This document shows positions 16,329 to 23,433 of a DNA stretch of 54,582 bases, one piece after another. How positions within the stretch are numbered: the first letter of the stretch is position 1; every line of letters begins with the position of its first letter. This DNA is from DASZGI01 sp035938995 (GTDB lineage: Bacteria; Actinomycetota; Actinomycetes; Streptomycetales; Catenulisporaceae), in assembly GCF_035938995.1 (NCBI RefSeq), contig NZ_DASZGI010000191.1:1-54582 (forward strand), in the 5' to 3' direction. The position numbers and the translations under genes were made by a program. The notes beneath the pieces are model-generated. The model saw only the letters and a list, made by a program, of their open reading frames with translations, was not told the DNA's origin and made no database searches.

Positions 16329-17270
16329 ATGGGACTGACGATCGGCGTCGACATCGGCGGCACGAAGATCCTTGCCGGCGTCGTGGACGAGAGCGGCACG
16401 ATCCTTGACCGGGTCAAGGTGCCGACGCCGCGGGACTCGGCGCACACCGCCGTGGCCATCGCCGAAGCGGCCCTCGCCGTGCGCAAGGACTATCCGGTCC
16501 AGGCGGTCGGCCTCGGCGCCGCCGGGTTCATCAGCTCCGACCGGGCCACCGTGCTGTTCGCCCCCAACGTCGACTGGCGCAACGAGCCGCTCAAGGCCCG
16601 GGTCGAGGAGCGGGTCGATCTGCCCGTGGTGGTGGAGAACGACGCGAACGCGGCGGCGTGGGGCGAGGCCCACTTCGGCGCCGGCGGCGGCCGCCCCAAC
16701 GTGGTGCTCTACACGATCGGCACCGGCGTCGGCGGCGGGATCGTGCTCGGCGGCGAGCTGTTCCGCGGACACTTCGGCATCGGCGCGGAGTTCGGCCACT
16801 ACCGCGTCGTGCCGGACGGCCGGCTGTGCGGCTGCAAGCAGCACGGCTGCCTGGAGCAGTACGCCTCCGGCAACGCCCTGACCCGGTACGTGAAGGAGCG
16901 CGCCACGGCCGAACCGGACCGCGCCAAGATCCTGCTCTCGCTCGGCGACGGCACCCCCGAGGGGATCATCGGGTCGCACATCACCGAGGCGGCGCGCAAG
17001 GGCGACCAGATAGCCCTGGACGGCTTCGCGGAGATCGGCGGCTGGCTGGGCCAGTCGATGGCGGACATCGCCTCGATCCTGGACCCCGAGGTGTTCGTGG
17101 TCGCGGGCGGCGTGTCCGACGCCGGGGAGATCCTGACCGGCCCGGCGCGCGAGCGGTACCACACGTCCCTGGCCGGAGACGGCAACCGGCCCTTCGCGGA
17201 GGTCGTGACCGCGACGCTCGGCCCGGACGCCGGACTGATCGGCGCCGCGGACCTTGCGCGGCGCTTGTAG
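16329..17270 (+). CDS. glkA: ROK-family glucokinase
   Basis: GlkA phosphorylates glucose with ATP and is tied to carbon catabolite control in Streptomyces. ATG 16329 gives MGLTIGVDIGGTKILAGV, the standard start and phosphate-1 motif. The 313-residue protein contains VENDANAAAWGEAHFGAG (catalytic Asp), GTGVGGGIVLGG, and the zinc-binding ROK signature GRLCGCKQHGCLEQYASG. GAGGGG precedes the ATG. It follows the acidic hypothetical gene by 53 nt on the same strand and probably ends the SRPBCC-ArsA-glk transcript. Confidence 0.96.
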   Translation: MGLTIGVDIGGTKILAGVVDESGTILDRVKVPTPRDSAHTAVAIAEAALAVRKDYPVQAVGLGAAGFISSDRATVLFAPNVDWRNEPLKARVEERVDLPVVVENDANAAAWGEAHFGAGGGRPNVVLYTIGTGVGGGIVLGGELFRGHFGIGAEFGHYRVVPDGRLCGCKQHGCLEQYASGNALTRYVKERATAEPDRAKILLSLGDGTPEGIIGSHITEAARKGDQIALDGFAEIGGWLGQSMADIASILDPEVFVVAGGVSDAGEILTGPARERYHTSLAGDGNRPFAEVVTATLGPDAGLIGAADLARRL

Positions 17271-17302
17271 GCGGGCTCTCTTGTAGTCGGAGCCGGATTC
17301 TC

Positions 17303-17317
17303 CGGGGCGGTGCCCCG
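17303..17317. terminator. Short hairpin after glkA
   Basis: CGGGGC-GGT-GCCCCG forms a 6-bp stem with a 3-nt loop 33 nt past the glkA stop, in the gap between convergent genes. It is a weak candidate terminator. Confidence 0.35.
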
Positions 17318-17381
17318 AGACGGCGCAGCAGTACAACGCGAGCGCTTTGAACGAGACGCGCCGCGCTAGACGGCCGTACCG

Positions 17382-18083
17382 CTAGACGACCGCGCCGAAC
17401 GTCGGGTCGTCCGGGTCGTCGTCCTCGTCGTCGGGCCGGTCCTTGAGCTTGGTGACCAGGTACGCGAAGCCCGCGATCCCGGACAGGATGCACAGCAGCG
17501 AAGCCCACTGCGGCGTCTGCCAGTGCAGCACCGTGGCCAGTGCCAGATACGCCGGGCCGCCGAGCCCCATCAGCCACGCCGCCTTCGTCGCCATGCCCAG
17601 TTCCGGCAGCGGCGGCGGGGTCGGCGGCACGAAACCCTCGTACTCGGCGTCTTCGCGGGCTTGCCAGTCGCGCGGTCCCGCCACGGTCGGCGGCGCACCG
17701 GACTCGCCGCCGCCTGTTGCCGCCGGGCTAGCGTCGCCGGTCCAGGTGACCGAGGCCGGGGGTCCCGCGGGCGCCGAACCGGGGGCGGCACCGGGCCGGT
17801 TCGCCGGGCGCACCACGCGTGCCGGACCACCCTGGCCGAATCCCGTCGCCGGGTCGGGGGAGGAGGGCGCCCGGTGCTGTCCGGGCCCCGGCGCCGGATC
17901 GACCTCGGCCTCCTGCTCCGCGTCCTCGTCGCGCGGCAGATCCTCCGCGTCCGGCCACAGACCCGTCTCGTGCGAAGGGCTGGCGTGGAACGAGGCGACC
18001 AGTTCGGTCCAGACCGCGTCGTCCACAGCTCCGGGCTGCTGCTCCCCGCCTTCCGGCTGCCGGTCCGCGTCGCCCGTGGTCAT
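17382..18083 (-). CDS. Membrane protein with two C-terminal helices and long disordered N-terminus
   Basis: The 233-residue protein begins with about 150 acidic and Pro/Gly/Ala-rich residues. A conserved block follows (EGFVPPTPPPLPELGMATKAAWL), then two membrane helices (about 175-190 and 195-212), and an acidic C-terminus (DRPDDEDDDPDDPTFGAVV). The VPPxPPPLPxxxxxTKxAWL block and the ending occur in a Streptomyces membrane protein family of unknown role. Its ATG overlaps the TGA of the upstream esterase gene, so the two are translationally coupled. Confidence 0.8.
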   Translation of the reverse strand: MTTGDADRQPEGGEQQPGAVDDAVWTELVASFHASPSHETGLWPDAEDLPRDEDAEQEAEVDPAPGPGQHRAPSSPDPATGFGQGGPARVVRPANRPGAAPGSAPAGPPASVTWTGDASPAATGGGESGAPPTVAGPRDWQAREDAEYEGFVPPTPPPLPELGMATKAAWLMGLGGPAYLALATVLHWQTPQWASLLCILSGIAGFAYLVTKLKDRPDDEDDDPDDPTFGAVV

Positions 18084-18931
18084 ACCGGCGCCTCCGATCC
18101 GTCCGCCGCCGCTGGATCAGGCGCCTGCGTAGCGCGTGCGTCCGCCGCGAGCCTCCGGAAAAACACCGCGGAGTCCGCGAAAATGGTGGGCGCGTCGTTG
18201 TCGAGCGTCGCCACGTGATAGCTGTCCGGCAGCAGCACCTCGGTCACGTCCGTAGACCCCACCTTCTCCAGCACCAGGGCGCTGTTGCTCGGGTGCACCA
18301 CATGGTCCTCCGGGGACCGGAACAGCAGCAGCGGCGCCGTCACCTTCGGCAGATCCGCCTCGACCGTCGTCCACAGCTTCGTCAACGACAAGGCCGCCTT
18401 CAGCGGTACCTTGTCATACGCCAACTCGCCCGAGCCGGGTCGCTTGATGTCCGAGGCGATACCGGGCATCGCGGGCACGAATCGCGCGAGCAGCGGGATC
18501 AACGCCTCGCGAGAGCTGTTCCGCTTCACCGACGGATTGACCACGGCCACACCGCGGATCGCGGCGCCGTGCACCTCGGCCAGCCGCAGCGCCAGACCGC
18601 CGCCCATCGACAAACCCCCGACGAAGACCGCGTCGCAGTCGTCGAGCAGACGGCGCAGTGCCTTGTCCGCCTCCGCGTACCAGTCCTCCCAGGTGGTGGA
18701 CTGCAGATCCCGCCAATGCGTGCCGTGCCCCGGCAAGCGCGGCAGCGACACCCGGAATCCGGCCTCGACGAGGTACTGCGCCCACGGACGCATCGACTGG
18801 GGCGAGCCGGTGAAACCGTGGCACAGCAACACCCCGAGCCGCCCGCCGCCGCTCTCCGGCGTCGCCTCGAACGGCTCGGCCCCGGGAAGCAGCGCGGTCG
18901 CCGTCCCGGAATGCGCCGAATCAGTCGTCAC
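18080..18931 (-). CDS. Alpha/beta-hydrolase, carboxylesterase/monoacylglycerol lipase type
   Basis: The protein has 283 residues from GTG 18931, which has GGAGGA upstream. The fold and length resemble Est30 and thermostable monoglyceride lipases. The oxyanion segment is LLCHGFTGSPQSMRPWA. The nucleophile elbow is GGLSMGG, the acid is in SPEDHVVHPSNS and the His is in DSYHVATLDND. Substrates are probably short or medium acyl esters. It is the first gene of a pair with the membrane protein and is divergent from the acyltransferase gene. A 27-nt sequence near its 3' end recurs at 37645-37671. Confidence 0.9.
   Translation of the reverse strand: MTTDSAHSGTATALLPGAEPFEATPESGGGRLGVLLCHGFTGSPQSMRPWAQYLVEAGFRVSLPRLPGHGTHWRDLQSTTWEDWYAEADKALRRLLDDCDAVFVGGLSMGGGLALRLAEVHGAAIRGVAVVNPSVKRNSSREALIPLLARFVPAMPGIASDIKRPGSGELAYDKVPLKAALSLTKLWTTVEADLPKVTAPLLLFRSPEDHVVHPSNSALVLEKVGSTDVTEVLLPDSYHVATLDNDAPTIFADSAVFFRRLAADARATQAPDPAAADGSEAPV
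18122..18148. repeat. 27-nt exact direct repeat, copy 1
   Basis: This 27-base sequence (starting CGCCTGCGTAGCGCGTGCG) is identical to 37645-37671 in the same orientation. Here it encodes AADARATQA at the C-terminus of the esterase; the other copy is read in a different frame. Confidence 0.7.
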
Positions 18932-19150
18932 CGTCGCTCCTCCACGAGCCCGGACCTGGTAATGGCCACGGGACCCGTCCGCGGTCCAGCGGTGCGGACA
19001 CCGCCCCTCCGGGCATCGTCCCACGCGGTCCGCTTCTGCGTACACCCAACGGTCGTCAAAGTGCGGCGCGGCGGTCATCAGGCGCGGCGGACGGCGACGC
19101 ACGGCTAAACTCCGGCAGACCACATCCCATCCGGGGAGGCGTGACCGGCG

Positions 19151-19888
19151 ATGCTCTACGGCCTTCTCAAATCGACGCTGCTCGGCCCGCTGATGCGGCT
19201 CGTGTTCCGGCCGCGCGCCGCGGGTGCCGACGGGTTCCCGGCCGAGGGACCGGTGCTGCTGGTCGCGAACCACCAGTCGTTCTCCGACTCGCTGTTCATG
19301 CCGCTGGTCGCACCCCGGCCGGTGAAGTTCCTCGCCAAATCCGAGTACTTCACCGGCTCCGGCCTCAAGGGCCGGCTCTACTCGTTCTTCTTCCGCGGCG
19401 TCGGCTCCATCCCGATCGACCGCTCCAGTGCCAAGGCCGCCGATCCCGCGATCTCCACCGCGCTGCGGCTGCTCGCCGAGGGTCACGTCGTCGGCATGTA
19501 CCCCGAGGGCACCCGATCGCCGGACGGCCGCCTGTACAAGGGACGCACCGGCGTCGCCCGGATCGCGTTGGCCGCCCGCTGCCCGGTGGTGCCCTGTGCG
19601 ATCTCCGGCACCGAGCGCGTCCAGCCGACCGGCGCCAAGATTCCGCGCCCGGCGCGCGGCCACCACGGCCGGGTCCGGGTCGTGTTCGGCGCGCCGCTGG
19701 ACTTCTCCCGCTACACCGGCCCTGACGGCGAGGCGTGGCGGCTCCTCGAAGGCACCGAGGCCGAACGCGCGGTGCTACGCGCCGTCACCGACGAGATCAT
19801 GCACACGCTGATGCGGATGACCGGGCTCGAATACGTGGATGTCTACGCGACATCGGCGAAGAAGACCGCGAGCAGGCGGGGTGTTTGA
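19151..19888 (+). CDS. 1-acyl-sn-glycerol-3-phosphate acyltransferase-like (PlsC) protein
   Basis: PlsC-type enzymes add the second acyl chain to lysophosphatidic acid at the inner membrane. The 245-residue protein has the acyltransferase motifs NHQSFSD (H-x4-D), GVGSIPIDRS, YPEGTRSPDGRLYKGRTG and VVPCAISG. The C-terminus ends in MRMTGLEYVDVYATSAKK, as in Streptomyces homologues. A TAAACT -10-like hexamer lies at 19106-19111, and GGAGG lies upstream at longer than usual spacing. It is divergent from the esterase, so both lipid-related genes share this 220-nt promoter region. Confidence 0.9.
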   Translation: MLYGLLKSTLLGPLMRLVFRPRAAGADGFPAEGPVLLVANHQSFSDSLFMPLVAPRPVKFLAKSEYFTGSGLKGRLYSFFFRGVGSIPIDRSSAKAADPAISTALRLLAEGHVVGMYPEGTRSPDGRLYKGRTGVARIALAARCPVVPCAISGTERVQPTGAKIPRPARGHHGRVRVVFGAPLDFSRYTGPDGEAWRLLEGTEAERAVLRAVTDEIMHTLMRMTGLEYVDVYATSAKKTASRRGV

Positions 19889-19905
19889 CGGCTCGGCGTT
19901 TAGTG

Positions 19906-20028
19906 GCTCGGCGAGCTCGACCGGGGCTTTATGACGGCTGTAGATCGCGTGGCGGGGCAGTGTATGAACTGGTGCAGGAGCTATCCTCGCCACGCGATCT
20001 TTCGCCGCCGCGGTCGAGCTCGCCGAGC
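19906..20028. repeat. Nested inverted repeats between plsC-like gene and ribA
   Basis: The outer arms are perfect 18-mers (19906-19923 and 20011-20028, GCTCGGCGAGCTCGACCG and complement). Inside them a 13-bp perfect stem (19942-19954 with 19988-20000) encloses a 33-nt AT-richer loop. The element fills the convergent gap, 18 nt after one gene and 7 nt before the other. It could be a bidirectional terminator, a remnant mobile element or a structured RNA. Confidence 0.7.
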
Positions 20029-20034
20029 ATCCGG

Positions 20035-20691
20035 TCAGGCTGCCGGGTTCAGCACGATGCCGTGGCCCGTCACGCTCACCTTGGTCTGCAGGTAGCGCAG
20101 GTTCGACGCGGTCACGAACACCCCGGTCGGCACCTTGTCCCGCACCGTGATCCCGTTCCGGCCCAGCTGAACGGCCTTGTCCGGATTGTTCGACAGGAGC
20201 CGGATCTCAGGAGCCTCCAGCGCGTGCAGGATCTGAGCCGCGGCCGTGTAGTCCCGCGCGTCCGAGGGCAGTCCCAGCGCCTCGTTCGCCTCGTATGTGT
20301 TCAGGCCTTTGTCCTGGAGTGCGTACGCGTCGAGCTTGTTGTACAGGCCGATGCCCCGGCCTTCCTGCCGTAGGTAGATCAGATAACCGCCGACGTTCGT
20401 GATCTGCTCCGCCGCGTCGCGCAGCTGCGGACCGCAGTCGCACCGCGCTGATCCGAATACGTCACCCGTCAGGCATTCCGAGTGAAGCCGTACCAAAGGC
20501 ACGGCCGCCTCCCGGTAAGGCCCGAGACCCATCGCCAGGTGCTCCTGCCCGTCGACGAGTCCTTCGAAGGTGAATACCTGCGCGTCGGTCCGGTACCCGT
20601 CGCTGAACTGCAACGGGATGCGGACAGATGTACGCACGGTGGCCGCCGGCGGAGCCTCGGACCTCGAAACCCGCTGGGACTGCATTGTCAT
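20035..20691 (-). CDS. ribA: GTP cyclohydrolase II
   Basis: RibA opens GTP to start riboflavin synthesis. This is the short form (218 residues) without a fused RibB domain. The zinc site is in LHSECLTGDVFGSARCDCGPQ (three Cys), and the catalytic segment is YLRQEGRGIGLYNKLDAYALQDKGLNTYEAN. The Tyr before LRQEGRG is retained, unlike the SCO6655-type variants where Met at this position changes the product. The C-terminal NNPDKA motif is present. ATG 20691 has AGGAG upstream. No FMN riboswitch is visible. A 12-bp palindrome at 20715-20726 is a possible operator. Other rib genes are not in the window. Confidence 0.94.
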   Translation of the reverse strand: MTMQSQRVSRSEAPPAATVRTSVRIPLQFSDGYRTDAQVFTFEGLVDGQEHLAMGLGPYREAAVPLVRLHSECLTGDVFGSARCDCGPQLRDAAEQITNVGGYLIYLRQEGRGIGLYNKLDAYALQDKGLNTYEANEALGLPSDARDYTAAAQILHALEAPEIRLLSNNPDKAVQLGRNGITVRDKVPTGVFVTASNLRYLQTKVSVTGHGIVLNPAA

Positions 20692-20714
20692 CCACAGCTC
20701 CTGAGGCTGGTGTC

Positions 20715-20726
20715 AAGTGATCACTT
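20715..20726. promoter_or_regulatory. AAGTGATCACTT palindrome upstream of ribA
   Basis: This perfect 12-bp palindrome starts 24 nt before the ribA ATG and is next to a short T-run. It is a good size and place for a repressor operator. No regulator is identifiable. Confidence 0.4.
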
Positions 20727-21087
20727 CTTTTTCACAGGTGACCAACGGTCGGGGCGCCCGCGGAAATTCCCGCCCGCCCACCGGACGGCCGCTGTTCACC
20801 GGCTCGTCATCCGTCCGCGATGCGAGCCGGGGAAAACCGACCCGTGAGTAACCGGTAAGTTGGATGGCGAGGTGAAACGCCGCACAATCCCTCCAGACCC
20901 CTCGTCCGGACGGTGGCGCGGCGGCGGGCAACGAGGCCCGGACCCTCCCCGCGAACGGGAGCGCGCGGCGGCGTGCCACCCTACCGGGAGGGGATCGGGG
21001 ACGCCCGGCGCGGCGGCCCCCTCCCCAGCAGAGCCGGTGCAGGCGGCTCCCATACCTCCCACACATACGGCTGTTGAAGGGATCACA
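20727..21087. other. Intergenic region before the phosphofructokinase gene
   Basis: This 360-nt stretch has no gene. A plausible promoter for the downstream gene is TTGGAT (20860-20865), a 17-nt spacer and CACAAT (20883-20888). It would give a leader of about 190 nt that is GC-rich, without a recognised riboswitch. Confidence 0.35.
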
Positions 21088-22113
21088 ATGCGCGTCGGAG
21101 TCCTGACCGGCGGGGGCGACTGCCCCGGTCTGAACGCCGTCATCCGGGCGGTCGTCCGCAAGGGTGTCCAGAAGTACGGTTACGAGTTCGTCGGCTTCCG
21201 CGACGGCTGGCGCGGACCGCTCGAGGGCCTGACCCGGACCCTCGACGTCAAGGCGGTGCGCGGGATCCTGCCGCGCGGCGGCACCATCCTCGGCTCCTCC
21301 CGCACCAACCCGATCAAGGTCGAGGGCGGCGTCGAGCGGATCAAGGCGAACCTGGCCGAGCTCGGCGTGGACGCGCTGGTCGCGATCGGTGGCGAGGACA
21401 CCCTCGGCGTCGCGACCAAGCTGCACGAGCAGGGCGTCCAGGTCGTCGGCGTGCCCAAGACCATCGACAACGACCTCAACGCCACGGACTACACCTTCGG
21501 CTTCGACACCGCCGTCACCATCGCCACCGAGGCGATCGACCGGCTGCACACCACCGCCGAGTCGCACCACCGGGTGCTGATCGTCGAGGTCATGGGCCGG
21601 CACGCGGGCTGGATCGCGATCCACTCGGGCATGGCCGGCGGCGCGAACGTCATCCTCATTCCGGAGGAGAGGTTCGACATCGACCAGGTCTGCGCCTGGA
21701 TCGAGTCCCGGTTCAAGAGCGAGTACGCCCCGATCGTGGTCGTCTCCGAGGGCGCCACGCCGGCCGACGGCGGCGAGGCCCTGGTCTCCCAGGAGCTCGA
21801 CGCGTTCGGGCACGTGCGCCTCGGCGGCATCGGCGAGGCGCTGGCCAAGGAGATCGAGAAGCGCACCGGCAAGGAGGCGCGCACCACGGTGCTCGGCCAC
21901 GTCCAGCGGGGCGGCACCCCGACGCCGCGCGACCGCTGGCTCGCCACCCGCTTCGGCCTGCACGCCATCGACGCGGTGCACGACTCCGACTGGGGCAAGA
22001 TGGTCGCGCTCAAGGGCGTCGACATCGTCCGGGTGCCGCTCGCGGCCGCGACGACGGAGCTCAAGACCGTCCCGATGTCCCTCTACGACGAGGCCAAGGT
22101 CCTCTTCGGCTGA
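21088..22113 (+). CDS. 6-phosphofructokinase, diphosphate-dependent type
   Basis: The enzyme phosphorylates fructose 6-phosphate. The 341-residue PfkA-fold protein starts MRVGVLTGGGDCPGLNAVIR and numbers exactly like the E. coli enzyme. The key residues are E103-D104-T105 (GGEDTLG) and K124 (PKTIDND). ATP-dependent enzymes have Gly at 104, while Asp104 plus Lys124 is the diphosphate-type signature, and the sequence closely resembles the PPi-PFK of Amycolatopsis methanolica as I remember it. VEVMGRHAGW and GHVQRGGTPTPRDR are intact. The reaction would be reversible and spare ATP. AAGGGA precedes ATG 21088. Confidence 0.9.
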   Translation: MRVGVLTGGGDCPGLNAVIRAVVRKGVQKYGYEFVGFRDGWRGPLEGLTRTLDVKAVRGILPRGGTILGSSRTNPIKVEGGVERIKANLAELGVDALVAIGGEDTLGVATKLHEQGVQVVGVPKTIDNDLNATDYTFGFDTAVTIATEAIDRLHTTAESHHRVLIVEVMGRHAGWIAIHSGMAGGANVILIPEERFDIDQVCAWIESRFKSEYAPIVVVSEGATPADGGEALVSQELDAFGHVRLGGIGEALAKEIEKRTGKEARTTVLGHVQRGGTPTPRDRWLATRFGLHAIDAVHDSDWGKMVALKGVDIVRVPLAAATTELKTVPMSLYDEAKVLFG

Positions 22114-22222
22114 GCCGGCACAACCCTTCCGGGAATGCGGCCAGGGGCGGCGGGTTCACTCGGCGTCGCTCCGGCCGCAGCGCGGGTACTATCCAGCCAG
22201 CGCTACCGCCCGGAAGCAGGAG

Positions 22223-23383
22223 ATGACCCCCCGCCCCGCGACTCCTCAAACCGCCCGTGCGATCAACGACCGGGCGGCCCTCGAGCTGTTCGCCGCGCGC
22301 GGCGCGCTCACCGCCGGGCAGCTGCAGGAGGCCACCGGCCTGGCCCGCCCCACGGTGATGGACCTGCTCGCCCGGCTCGGCGAGGGCGGCCTCATCGAGC
22401 AGATCGGCGAGGTCGGAGCGGACCGGCGCGGCCCCAACGCTCGGCTGTACGCGCTGGCCGGGCACCGCGCCCGGGTCGCCGGGGTCGACGTGCGCACGCA
22501 CGTCGTGCGCGTCGCGATGACTGACCTGGCCGGACACGTCCTGGCCCGGCACACGCTCGCCGTGCCGCACGGCGCCCCGGATGCGATCCCCGACGCGGAA
22601 GCGCTCAAGGTAGTCACGGACGACCTCGCCGAGGCGCTGCGCGCGGGCGTCGGAGCGGATAAGGCGCCCCTGCACGGGGTGACGATCGGTATGCCCGGGC
22701 TGATCGACCCAGCGACCGGGATGGTGCGCCCGACGTCGCCAGCGGCTTTCTGGCACGCCGATCTGGCCGCCGAACTGCGCGCGGCGCTCGCCGTCGGCGA
22801 CGGTCTGCCCCCGGCAACGATCGTGCTGGAGAACGAGGTCAACCTCGCTGGAATCGCCGAGTACCGGGCCACCGGCACCGGCACCTTCGGCCTGCTGTGG
22901 CTCGACCGCGGCATCGGCGCTTGCCTCGTGCTCGACGGCGTGTTGCGGCGCGGCGCGTCGGGCGGGGCCGGCGAACTCGGCTTCCTGCAAGCGCCGGGCA
23001 CCACGCCGCGTGGCCCGGATTCTCCCGGCTGCGCGGGCGGACTGTGGGAGCTGATCGGCGCCGACGCGGTCCGTAGCCTGGCCGCGGCGCACGGCACGAC
23101 CCCGGACGACTTCGGGCACGAGCGGTTCCGCGCCGAGTTGGCCGAGCGCGTGGCCTTGGGCGTCGCCGCCTTCGCCCTGGTGGTCGACCCCGGCGTCGTC
23201 GTGCTCGGCGGTGAGCTCGGCCGGGCGGGCGGCGCGCTGCTCGCGGACGCGGTCGAGCGGCACCTCGCGCAGGTCTGCCCCGTCCCGACCCGAGTCGTCG
23301 CCACGGCCGTGCCCGGAAACCCGATCCTCGCCGGGGCCGTCGCCACCGCGCTGGACCGCGCCCGGGCCGAACTCTGGCCCTGA
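22223..23383 (+). CDS. ROK-family transcriptional repressor
   Basis: The 386-residue protein joins an N-terminal winged helix-turn-helix (about residues 15-75: LFAARGALTAGQLQEATGLARPTVMDLLARLGEGGLI) to a ROK sugar-kinase-like domain. The ROK signature is changed: the usual Cys-rich zinc loop is reduced to PDSPGCAGGLWEL, and the kinase DxGxT motif appears as GVDVRTHVVR, so it is a regulator rather than a kinase. Its sugar ligand is unknown. ATG 22223 has AGGAG next to it, and a TACTAT -10-like hexamer lies at 22187-22192. It follows the phosphofructokinase gene by 109 nt. Confidence 0.9.
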   Translation: MTPRPATPQTARAINDRAALELFAARGALTAGQLQEATGLARPTVMDLLARLGEGGLIEQIGEVGADRRGPNARLYALAGHRARVAGVDVRTHVVRVAMTDLAGHVLARHTLAVPHGAPDAIPDAEALKVVTDDLAEALRAGVGADKAPLHGVTIGMPGLIDPATGMVRPTSPAAFWHADLAAELRAALAVGDGLPPATIVLENEVNLAGIAEYRATGTGTFGLLWLDRGIGACLVLDGVLRRGASGGAGELGFLQAPGTTPRGPDSPGCAGGLWELIGADAVRSLAAAHGTTPDDFGHERFRAELAERVALGVAAFALVVDPGVVVLGGELGRAGGALLADAVERHLAQVCPVPTRVVATAVPGNPILAGAVATALDRARAELWP

Positions 23384-23433
23384 CGCGTGTCGCGGCTTCG
23401 TCCGTGACAGCGTGCTGAGTCGGACCGCGGCAG

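Noticed and set aside
16329..17270. ROK repressor instead of glucokinase
   Set aside because: No helix-turn-helix is present, and ATP-binding and zinc motifs are intact, so it is the kinase.
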